The notes beneath the pieces are model-generated. The model saw only the letters and a program-made list of their open reading frames with translations, was not told where the DNA came from and searched no databases. The translations under genes and the position numbers were made by a program. Source: Rhyacophila brunnea (taxonomy: Eukaryota; Arthropoda; Insecta; Trichoptera; Rhyacophilidae). Taken from it: a DNA stretch of 64,000 bases. Positions 1 through 12,100 of the stretch are shown piece by piece. The DNA lies in contig JAGYXB010000956.1 in NCBI GenBank assembly GCA_022495005.1, forward strand, positions 620,001-684,000, written 5' to 3'. Every line of letters begins with the position of its first letter. The first letter of the stretch is position 1.

Positions 1-91
1 ATGTATTCGCAGGTACGTGTAGTTTCCGAAATCGTATATTCAAGGTTTGTAGGTATGTTATGCTTGTCATAATGTAATAATTGTTTGTATT

Positions 92-237
92 TCATGGAGT
101 AATGTATAATTTATGATTGTGTATTTTATGTGTATGCAATGTTTGATAATTGAATGTATTTATTATTTTTTCTTCGCTGATTTCTTCTATATAAAAAGAA
201 GAACCCCATAATTCCTCTACTGAGAGATGGTACTCAC
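92..237 (-). other. 3' continuation of the reading frame: intron or alternative C-terminus
   Basis: After the strong donor at 237 the frame stays open for 48 more codons to a stop at 92. A possible acceptor TTTTTATATAG at ~187 would remove an in-frame intron of about 50 bases and start the next exon at EEISEEKIINTF. That resembles the EISDEN start of the giant exon. Alternatively the donor at 237 joins exons beyond the window. I cannot decide between these. Confidence 0.35.
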
Positions 238-3200
238 CTTCATGGTCTAAAACAGTTGTTTCGTTAACGATCAAATTTATGTTTTCTGATAATGTAATTG
301 CTGCTTGTGACAGTTTGCTGTAGGGAGTTTCCAGGTCCGTAAAATTTTCATCTGTAACACATTCTTTGATTTCAAAAGGTTCATTGTATCGTTCATTTTG
401 TTGTTTTGCAAATCGTTTAGCATCTTCCTTAATTTGTACATATCCAATCGAATGATCTAAAATGATTTCAGAACTTTCAGTAGCAGTGTTCGGCACAAAG
501 TTTTTCTTTGCAAATGCTTCAGGCTGCTCTTCAGTGTCTATATCTTTGTCACTAGATTGTGGGAATACTTCAACAATGGTGACACTCTTTTTCTCAATAA
601 AAGTAACATCTGCTTTAAAAGTATCTGATTTTTTTGTTTCAAAGTTTTCATTGTCATTTGATACGACAACTTCTTGTTGTAACACACTATTGAATTCTAA
701 ATGCGTTGGAAGAATCTGTGAAGCAATAGGTTGCTCTTTAGCTTCAATATCTTTGTCACTGGATTGTGGGAACACTTGAAGAATGGTGACACCCTTTTTC
801 TCAATAAAACTAACATCTGCTTTAAAAGCATCTGATTTTTTCGTTTCAAAATCTTCATTATCGTTTGATACAATAACTTCTTGCTGTAAAACACTGTTGA
901 ATTCTAAATGCGTTGGAAGAATTTGTGTAGCAGCAGGTTGCTCTTTAGCTTCAATATCTTTGTCACTGGATTGTGGGAATACTTCAACAATTGTGACACC
1001 CTTTCTCTCGATAAAACTAACATCTGCTTTAAAAGCATCTGATTTTTTCGTTTCAAAATCTTCATTATCGTTTGATACTATAACTTCTTGCTGTAAAACA
1101 CTGTTGAATTCTAAATGCGTTGGAAGAATTTGTGTAGCAGCAGGTTGCTCTTTAGCCTCAATATCTTTGTCACTGGATTGTGGGAATACTTCAACAATTG
1201 TGACACCCTTTCTCTCGATAAAACTAACATCTGCTTTAATAGCATCTGATTTTTTCGTTTCAAAATCTTCATTATCGTTTGATACAATAACTTCTTGCTG
1301 TAAAACACTGTTGAATTCTAAATGCGTTGGAAGAATTTGTATAGCAGCAGGTTGCTCTTTAGCTTCAATATCTTTGTCACTGGATTGTGGGAATACTTGA
1401 ACAATGGTGACACCCTTTTTCTCAATAAAGCTAACATCTGCTTGAAAAGCATCTGATTTTTTCGTTTCAAAATCTTCATTATCGTTTGATACAATAACTT
1501 CTTGCTGTAAAACACTGTTGAATTCTAAATGCGTTGGATGAATTTGTGTAGCAGCAGGTTGCTCTTTAGCCTCAATATCTTTGTCACTGGATTGTGGGAA
1601 TACTTCAACAATTGTGACACCCTTTCTTTCAATGAAACTAACATCTGCTTTAAAAGCATCTGATTTTGCCGTTTCAAAATCTTCATTATCGTTTGATACA
1701 ATAACTTCTTGCTGTAAAACACTGTTGAATTCTAAATGCGTTGGAAGAATTTGTGTAGCAGCAGGTTGCTCTTTAGCCTCAATATCTTTGTCACTGGATT
1801 GTGGGAATACTTCAACAATTGTGACACCCTTTCTCTCGATAAAACTAACATCTGCTTTAAAAGCATCTGATTTTTTCGTTTCAAAATCTTCATTATCGTT
1901 TGATACAACAACTTCTTGCTGTAAAACACTATTGAATTCTAAATGCGTTGGAAGAATTTGTGTAGCAGCAGGTTGCTCTTTAGCTTCAATATCTTTGTCA
2001 CTGGATTGTGGAAATACTTGAACAATGGTGACACCCCTTTTCTCGATAAAGCTAACATCTGCTTTAAAAGCATCTGATTTTTTCGTTTCAAAATCTTCAT
2101 TATCGTTTGATACAATAACTTCTTGCTGTAAAACACTGTTGAATTCTAAATGCGTTGGAAGAATTTGTGTAGCAGCAGGTTGCTCTTTAGCTTCAATATC
2201 TTTGTCGCTGGATTGTGGGAATACTTGAACAATGGTAACACCCTTCTTTTCGATAAAGCTAACATCTGCTTTAAAAGCATCTGATTTTTTCGTTTCAAAA
2301 TCTTCATTATCGTTTGATACAATAACTTCTTGCTGTAAAACACTGTTGAATTCTAAATGCGTTGGAAGAATTTGTGTAGCAGCAGGTCGCTCTTTAGCCT
2401 CGATATCTTTGTCACTGGATTGTGGGAATACTTCAACAATTGTGACACCCTTTTTCTCGATAAAAGTAACATCTGCTTTAAAAGTATCTGATGTTTTAGT
2501 TTCAAAGTCTTCATTATCATTTGATACAATAACTTCTTGTTGATAAACACTGTTGAATTCTAAATGAGTTGGAAGAATTTGTGTAACAGTAGGTTTCACC
2601 GTGAGTTCATCAATTTTAACGGATTCTAAAATGGTGGTGTCACGTTTCTGTAGGGCAGAAGATGTTTCCAATTCTACATTGCCAGTTTGTGTTTCTGGTT
2701 TTACGAATTCATTAGAAATTTGTTCTTTCTCTTGAACAATCACGTCCAACGTAGACACTGTCGGAAGGAAATTGGTCATTGTTGTATTAATACGATCCGT
2801 TTTGTGCTCGGTTTTGTCTATAATTTCAGTTTCACTAATGTATATTGGCGTCTCTAAAGTGGTGATATGATGCGACTCCAGATGGTCGGTCTTAGCCTGC
2901 TCTTTTAATATGTTGGGCATACTAATATTGGCTACGTCTGTATCTGGTGTTATCATTTCCTTTTGGACAACTGAGAAAGCAGTAGTCATCATTGTAGTGG
3001 CATTTTTAACATCAGTTTCTGGAGTACTTTGCATGTCTGTTTCTTTTTCGTTTGTACCTATTTGAGTTACCGAAACACTGCTGCTTTCTTTTACAGAAAT
3101 ATTTGCTTTATGGAAAACTCTGTTTTTTTCTAAATCGTCCGATAAAATATCTTCGGAATTATTTACAAAATTTTCTGTTACACACACTCCCGACTTTTCA

Positions 3201-6200
3201 GTGAATTCAACGAATGCCTTTTCCGTTTTCAGTGCATCGTTTGTGATGTCGCTTAAACTAATATCTGGATTTATTTCACATGTTTCAAGGAAAAGATTAG
3301 GAATTATTTGTTTTTCTGCTTGAACATGACTTGCTTTATGAATGTCCAATGTATCCTCACTATAGTTCGGAATTATCTCTGATACGTGTATAGAGATAAA
3401 TTCATCGATATTTTCCCTTGGTTTCTGTTTACTAAAGCTGAAATTTTCGATATTGTTTTCCTCTGATTCGTGGACAATATTATCTGTGACGCACACACTT
3501 TCCACTAGATTGTGTTTAAGTGATCCCTGTACTTTATCAAATGATTCAGAATCGAAATTGATTGGTGATTCATGTAGATTTACTTCTGAATGCTGCACAG
3601 CGATATCACTTTCAAATCCTCTGTGCGCGGACAGTTCTTTTGGATATGCGTTTAAACCCATTTCGCCTTCTTTCTCTTCACACGTTTGTTTGGTTACTGT
3701 AATGCCAAAGTTTTCAGTTATTACCTGTTTAGCTTCAGAGCAATCTTGCAGCATTTTTTCCCATATTTCTGTTGCTCTTTCTTCTGCAATCGGTTGTGAA
3801 GATGTAATACTGACAAATTTATCTTGAACGATGTTTGCTGTAGTTGAATTGAATTTGTTTGAATCTAGATCTGCAGTAGATCCTAAACAGTTTTCCTGGT
3901 ATGTTACTGCAGTTTTCGTACTAATAATAGTTGGGGTAGCGTTGGTTTCTTTGTATGTGAGTGTAGTTAAATCAGTCAAATTACTCTGTTCGATTTGTGG
4001 TTCACAAATACTTATACTGTTTTCAAGGTCGAGCGCCAATTGGGCTTTAGAAGGTAAAGAAGGTGTAACGGAATCTAATATAGTCTCTTTTTCATTAGCC
4101 ATTATAACGGTTTTGGAGAGGCTTGAATGGGTAACGTGTTCGATTTTTATTGTCTTTGATATATCTTGCGTTTGAGGAATATCTTCGATAAATTCTTCAG
4201 CTTTTGTTACGCTGTGCTCAATAACTTCATTAATGTCAATATTGGGCCTTGCGATCACATTTACAGGCGATTCGAAAGAATCAATTATGCCTTCTTTATT
4301 ATTAGCAATGATTTCAGTAACCATTTTTGTATTGACAAATTCTATATTTGGTGTGGCGACACTTGTTTGTGGTTTAAATGCACCTTCAAAGTAGTTTTCT
4401 GATTCTGGTAAAATATTTTCTGAGATTGTAACATGGTCAGAATTGGTTTGTAAAATATTTGCCTTTGCTGATGGTGTTGTTAAATGCTGCTGTTCAGAAA
4501 CATTATCACTGGGAAAAATGGAACTGTGAATAGCTGTGATTCTGGTGACATCAATTGTTTGGTGTGCACTGGCTTCTGTGTGCTCTTTAGCAAACTCCTC
4601 AGTAATTTCTTTTTCTGACACAACTGTTTCAGTCATTTCTAATGGTTGTTCATATTGGAATTCCAACGATGCATTTTTTTTACTGGGAGTTTCTTTTAAT
4701 GAAAGAATTGATTCACTTTCATTTATTACGGGTTCCGTATTTTGTAAGCTTTCTAATACCGTATGATCAGTCATCGCAAAACTGGTCAATGGTGATTCAG
4801 TTTTCATTTCCCCCAAACCATAATTTGGAATAATTTCTGATTGTTCTACAACTTTTTGTGGAATTACATTAGCGTGAGCTTTCTCAGTATTTGGTGTTTT
4901 CGTATCAAAACTTTCTTCTGTATCTACACAAACAACTGAGTTCATGGTGATGCTTTCATTTTCGCCTATTTGAATGCTAGCATTTACCAAACTTTTTTCC
5001 ATTGACTTTTCTAAGTTAACTTCGCTTTCTTCTACTTGAACTTCTTGGCAATTATATGATTTCAAAGGAATAGTTTCTAAATTAGCCTTTTGGGAATCTT
5101 TTTTGAACTTATCTACATCGCTGATATTGTCCTCAATATTAGTTTCTAGTTTTTGTGCTACTTTATAGTCTGGAATGTAGTTAAGAATAGTAGTATTTTG
5201 AGATACAGGTTTAAATTCAGGAACGCTCTCATCTTCTTTATTGACATTTTCATTTTCAGAAAATACTTCAGACACGTTCACGGCCTTTTGCAATTCGTAT
5301 GAAAATTGCGCTTCTTGTTTGATTTCTGCAGGGCGTTCAGTGAACTCGGTTTCTTTTTCAGCAGTAATATGCTTAGATTGTGACAGAGCCTCATATGTGT
5401 AGTGAACGGGAACGGCTTCTACAGTTTTAGTAGGTTGTTGCTCTTCCAAATCAGTCGTATTGTCTTGAGCGACAACATCACTACTTTGAGCAACTATCTT
5501 GTCAGAAAATGCTGGATGGGCTTGCTCGTAAGTAGCCGGTTCAACAGGTTCAAGCTTATTTTCAGTATCTTGTGAGTATGTTTCTGTCACTAAAGCCACT
5601 TGCTCACAATTTAAGGTAGTTTCTGCATGCTTTTGATTGGGAAGAATATTTTCGTGTAACATACCTTCAGCTTCCGCAGAAGATATGTCTGTGTTTACTA
5701 ATGAGGTAAAAAGTGTGTGTTGTAAACTAGCTGTAAGTTTAGGCGAAGGTTTAATCTCAAGTTCCTCAACAGAAATATCGGGTACAATTTGTGTTTTTAG
5801 TGTAGTTTTGAAAGGGATAATGTCAGAGGTAGCTGATATTTCTTTTGGTATTTCAATGTCTTTTAGTTGGTCTTCTTTGTCATCGGCAATGGTAATGGTA
5901 GTGATGAAACTTTCTTTTCCAGTAAAATCCACTTCAGCTGTTTTAGATAAACCTAAGTTAGGCATACTTAACAAACCTTCTTTTTCTTCACTGATACACA
6001 CTGATTGTTCTACAGTTGTAAGTGGAATATGTTCACTATTAGCAAAACATGTTATTTCGTCCACTTTGACTATATCAGTTGTATTAGACGACAAAACTAT
6101 TTCGCACGTTGACGCAACTTTTCCGACAGAATCCATATTCGGAGACGCTGATACTAAATTATCTTGCTTATGAAGTATCAACTGAGATTCTTTGGATTCT

Positions 6201-9189
6201 GATAAAACCTCTGTAATGGACAAACCTTGCTGTTCTATGTATTCAGAATCAACAGAAATGTTCTTCGGTAAAACGTCTTTGACATAGTTACCCTCGAGTT
6301 CAGCTAGAATTATTTCACTTGAAACTGCTATATTAAGAGTATCATGATCTTGTGTTGCTGTTTCATTTTTAGTCTTTGTTTCGGTCAAATCTATTGTATT
6401 ACCGCTTGTTGAAACAGTTTCACTTATTATGGCTTCATTTTGAGGGATGCTTATTTTTGCGAGCTCATTAACTGGCTTTTTCGCATCTTCAATATTTGAT
6501 GTATTCAAATTTGTAATAACTTCTTCTACCAAAAGACTCTTTCCAACAATGACTTCCACATTAGCTACTGATGACGGCTGCTTTGATATTTCCAATGACA
6601 TTTCTTTTTCTTGCAAATCTGCCTGAGATACAAATACTTCAGAGCATAGTTCACTTGATTTAACTGCCTTTTTGAGTGATGACCTGTCATCAGTCGGTAA
6701 GATAATTCCAATGCCAGTATCTGTAATTAATTCTGATGATATTGCGATATTTCTGCCGGTAATATTAGGTGAGGCATTAGAGAAAGATGGTACTACGTCA
6801 CTGTTATATTCCCCTTCCGTCTCATCACTTATTACTTGGGAAACATTGATTGGTAAACAGATATCTTCTGTCAACGATGAAGAGATAGCTTGTTCATCTG
6901 GTTTATTGAAATTATCGAGTTGATTTTCAAATTCAACTGGCTGTTGTGTACTTATGATAATTGACTTAAATGTTGATTGATATTCAGAAGCTTTTTCAAA
7001 TACATTATTGATCTTATTAATTTCAGAAATGGATGGCTCTGAATTAACCTCTGAAGTAGTAGCGACAACATGATTTACTAGCATGTCCGGTTTGGCAAAT
7101 TGCTCGAACGGATTTACATCCGCTAAGAAATCTTTTTCTGTATCTCCGGGGAGTATCTCTACTATATCTATTCCAGAGCATTCTAGAAATTCTGAATCGG
7201 CAGTAGCTTTCACTGGCTTTATATCTTCAGTATCCTTCACATTTTCACCTGTTAATGGGACTTCTACCATCAATTCATTATGCAAACTTTGTTGTTTGCT
7301 AGCATGGCTTACTGAAAACTCATCTTTGTCTAATGTGTCTGTATGACTGCTCAAATTAATTTCTTCTACTACAGTTGTTTTCAATCCATGCGATGACGTC
7401 ATTTTGCTCTGATACAGTGATGGAGTAGGTGTCACAAATGATCCTTCCTTTTCAGATACAGAAGTATCGGTGACTGTTAAACTTTCGACGGGAGTGAAGT
7501 TTGTTATTACATTAGATGTGGTTTTCATTTCGAACTCTTGATTTATTTCATTCTCATGAGACATAGTAATCGATACCTGTTTTGCATTAAAAGGCTCAAT
7601 AAATGTTGTAATTTCTTCTGGAATCATTTTAAAATCATTTTCAAAGTCAATTGGCTGGTCAACACTTTGTATTTCTGTTGTTGATATTGGCTCCCTTGCA
7701 TTAACACTGAACGAAGCCTGGGCCTCTTTATCTTGCAATATATTTTCAAAGCCAACTTCTGAATCTTGCACCATTACTGACGTTACTTTATTACTTTCTA
7801 AAAGATTAAATGTTGTTACAGCTGTCTCTTTGGCTTTTATTGAATCTCTCGTATATTCGTTTTCTGATTCAGCCGGCAGTACTTCTATATTTGTTATATG
7901 TTCCTGCTCAATAAGTTCGACGTCAGCTGTTTTAGAATCTGTTTCAGTTTTAGAGAATATTGATTCTTTTGTTTGTATATCGGGGATAAAGTTAGATACG
8001 CTTTGTAATAAAGAATATTCAGAGTTGGCTGAGAACTGAATTGGGGCAGTCTGTTCATTGAAAATATCTTCCTTGTCTTGAACATTTTGTTCAGATATGA
8101 CAATGCTCTCATCCAAATTCAAACTTAAATCAGCTTCTTGTGAAGGCGGTAATTTTCCAGATGTAAAAATACCTTCAACTTCGGGTGCATTTATAATCTC
8201 TGTAGTAAGTTGATTTGCAGTAATTACATTAGGTGTAGCTACTTCAGTAGGGACGAATAATTCTGGATAGTATTTACCCGATTTATCATCAATAAACAAT
8301 TCATTTACTTGCAATGATTCGAGAACAGAAATACCGATATGAGGCATAACAGGTTTGTCCAATGGCTTTTTATTTATTTCGTCTTCTTTCATTTCTTCTC
8401 TTGTTTCTGTTATAAGAATAGACTGCTGTGGGATTATGTTACCCTGGGCAGTAAAACTTTCAGACCGCGAAGAAGACGTATATTCTTCTTCTTTGTGTGA
8501 CACCATTGGTTCTATAACATCCATAGCTTCTTGTAAAATAAGCTCATAGTTTGCATGATCCATTTCCAAATTACTTTTTTCGAACTGAACTGAATCAATA
8601 TTGGCTAATGCCTCAGATGTGACTATGCTATCGTTGAATATTATTGTCTTTTTAGGAGTGAATGAAGCACATTCCTTTTTAAGTTCTAGCTCACCCACGT
8701 GAGATTCAGTTGATACTTCATTAACTTCAAATGATTGCACAGGTAGAATCTGTGGTTTCGCAAATGCTTCATTTTGTTTGAATACATCGGTGTCAATTTC
8801 CTTTTCATGCGACTCGACTTGCCTTTTCAAAACCGCATTAAATGTTTCTAGTTTTACTGTAGCCTTATCATGCTGTTGTCTTTGGTCGATTGTCATATTG
8901 GGTGCTTCAGTGAATGAAATAACTTCAGCCACATTGGATGATGTGTCGAATGGCATTGTTGAACTATACTCTGAATCCATTTTTTCTAATGATTCAATCG
9001 ACTCTTCAGAAATATTTTCATATTGTTCTTTAGGCTTTTTGAACGCCATTTTCTTAATAGTTGTTTCCTCCGTTTCTTCGGTCTCTGATTCGATTTCTTC
9101 CAAATGTTTTTTGGGGCTGGATTTTTTATGTATTTCCATTGATTGTTCAATCAAAACAGTTTGTTGCTTAGAGTTTTCATCGCTGATTT
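238..9189 (-). CDS. sls: sls giant repeat exon (~2,984 residues), degenerate ~35-residue repeats
   Basis: A single open exon of 8,952 nt, phase 1 in (TTTCACAG) and phase 1 out at the consensus donor GAAG/GTGAGT. It starts E-ISDENSKQQTVLIEQSMEI. Throughout, a loose ~34-36-residue unit recurs: Ala-x-hydrophobic start, a V/I-x-E-V/I core (SEV, TEI, TEV), an acidic SEKE/ESE turn and a Pro/Lys end. There are no Ig or membrane segments and very few Cys or Trp, so it is probably extended and spring-like. Residues from ~2200 to ~2890 of the exon are ten near-identical 69-residue dimers. Insect Sls is known to have long non-Ig repeat regions beside the PEVK segments; direct homology was not tested. 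The frame reads on past 237 to a stop at 92. Confidence 0.86.
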
Positions 9190-12100
9190 CTGTGAAAGTA
9201 TGTAATGTGTATTATGACAAAGTTGATAAATTTAAAATCTATTTATCACTATAATAAAGGGTTGGTAAAGTTTCATATGTCTAAGATACACATAGATTGC
9301 AATAAAGATAAAAGCATTTATATAATAGGTATATATTGTAAAGAAATATGAAAGCAAAAACACATCTCATGCATAATCTAAGAAATGTAAGTACTTACTC
9401 TCGCATTTGAAATAAAATCGCACTCTTTCTGTAAGCCATTCCATTGAAGAATTTTCGCACTGTTAATAATTGCACTCTTATTAATATGAAAGCATTTTAA
9501 TAAGCATGTTATAAGCGCTTTATCTAAAGACACCATTAATAATCATTACAATAAACTACCACGTCTAAAATCACTAGAAATTTACCAAATTTTCACCACC
9601 TACCCAAAGAGAAGGAATAAGTATAATATATCAAAATATATGAGTTATTTTATCCAGAATTTCCTATTAACAGTCTTAAAACTGATAGCTTTATTATGTA
9701 TTTGAGATAATATAGAGAAATTGACAATATTATTGTGGATCAATTATTATTATTATTAAATTATTTCGAAAAAATTTAAAGTGATAATATATCTTTGGAT
9801 GACGCGTTTTTTATATATTCATTGACGGATAATCAAAAGAGGCTCACTAAAATATATACTTATTTATTGAAGGGTGTATTCGTTACGACTGATGGAAATT
9901 AAAAGAATTTGGTTTCTCCCTGAATAAGACGGATAACCCAGGTAAATTCACATTTTTAAAATTCATTCGAAATTACTGTAAAAAACAAATTTAACAGTTT
10001 ACGCAACATACATATTTTAGTACACCTCAATGCATATAATATATACCTCTGAAAATCAGTGAAAATCTTCAATGATGCCACATGATTGCTACACAGAAGT
10101 TATACTTCACATAATATTATAAGGATACTAAAGTGTCACGTAAACTTGGCATAATATTTCACGTATAATCAGTGAACAAAGCTTAATTAGCTATTTATGA
10201 TCAGGCACAACAAGCACCATTGACGGATGTACAAATTGAGTGGCTTGACTACAGTTGACAACAACATAAAATCGGTAACACGTCTCGACAAGATCATTAA
10301 ATCTTGAAAAAAAGCAATAAAAACGAATATATTACAATTTATTTATTCGCGTAGTTGTACTGAGTTCGGAAACAGAAAAAAATGACAACTTCTGACCTAA
10401 AAATGCTTTTAGAAATATATAATATATTATTTATATTAAAAAATAATTATAAACATGATTTTATAAACTCATTACTTATGGCTTAATGCCGATATCGAGA
10501 AAATTCTATGCTTAGAAAAATTAATTATTCTATACGAGATTATTTTATGTTTTGATTGGTTTTCATGAAACAAAAATACACGTCTGAATAAATAATACCT
10601 TTGCTGTAAATAAACTAAACGGAGCATTTATAATGTTTCCCCCCCAGAAAAAAGCACCAAAAAAATCCTAAAAAAATGCTAAAAAAGCAACTACAAAAGC
10701 CTACGGGGTTTAATAACCTTTTCAACTAAATACGATAGTCTCAAAATATGAATTCAAACAACCGTTCAAAAATATATACATATTAAAACAATATTAACTT
10801 TTGAATGGTAATAATTATCATTTGATAATAAATTCATATTTTGATTCAATTTATATGTTAACTAAATAAGCACTGATGTTAATAATAAATATTACTATAG
10901 GTACTTAATAATAATTGGCTTCTAGACATTGCGCATGGGTAATTGTTTTTTTTATTTGAAAGCTCAATAATTATTATAGTATAAATAAAATAAAATAAGT
11001 TTTCCTCGTAGGAAAAAGCGATTATTTTTTATATTTCCGTTGCGTTGTTTACATCGTCACGGTCACGAAAAGCATACTATATTAATAAGCTTGAAAAAGG
11101 AAAAAGAGAAAATAACACAGTAGGGTGATAAATACAACCAAAAGATAGTTTTATAAATCAACCATTTTCCAGATTTTAAGCATTTATTCATCACTTTAAA
11201 TTTTATACTAAATACTGTCCACCAAACGCGTTAAAAACTTGTTAAATTAAGACAGTGTCCAGTAAAAATTGATATTAATTAAAGTTTTATTATATTATAA
11301 TAAAACAAAACAATTGCTGAAATGAAAACTCAAAAGTATATCAACTAGTTATTGCTCAATCACACTTTAAAATGTTACAGTAAAAACATTCCAATTCGAT
11401 GAACAAAATATCACCAATTTTCTTTATTAATTATAACTCACTAAGTTAATTTAATTTTATTCACAATATATAATTAAAGTAACCAGGAGTGAGTTCGGAT
11501 AGAAGATATGTTAATATATCTTAAATGTTTACACATGTTCGTAATAATTATCGGTAAACCCGTGGAGGTATATGTATATTGAGTCGCAGTACTGTTAGCA
11601 CTATAGAAGACATCGCTTCTTATTTAAAAGCATTAAGGTTGCAGCTTACAATAATATAGGAATATACTACAAAGCAGCATTCCAATAATGCATAATAATA
11701 ATATGTGGATAATAAGGATTGTATCGTCACTATACTTAATAAATAATCATATAATAGATTCTCTATTCAACTAAATTAAATTAAAACTTTAAAAATTACG
11801 TAATATTATACTGAAAAAAAATATTATTGAGAATATATTCATAAAGATTAAATCTATACTGAAGTGAAATAAATGATTTATAATAATTATTTTTAATATA
11901 ATAGTATTTGGAATTATACAAACCTTGCACGATTTCTTTAGTCTTCTTAACTCTCTTTGTCTTTTTCACTCCTGAAAAACACAAGATTTCATAAAATTAC
12001 TAAATATTTTTTCCACTGTTTACCTACTTGTCACCACAACGATATTCCAAAGATATTGAAGGAAACCTTATTCTATATAGATTTAACCTGAACATAATAT

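Noticed and set aside
462..2543. Plus-strand open frames of 60-205 codons across the 207-bp array, and 65-codon minus-strand frames repeating every 207 bp
   Set aside because: They are out-of-frame shadows of the tandem coding repeat; their regular spacing comes from the repeat.
521..2590. CRISPR-like array
   Set aside because: The repeats are directly adjacent 207-bp coding units without spacers, in a eukaryotic gene.
238..9189. Bacterial-type giant surface adhesin (repetitive, long single frame)
   Set aside because: Splice sites at both ends, matching phases with the Ig exons and an insect-type intron context place it in sls.
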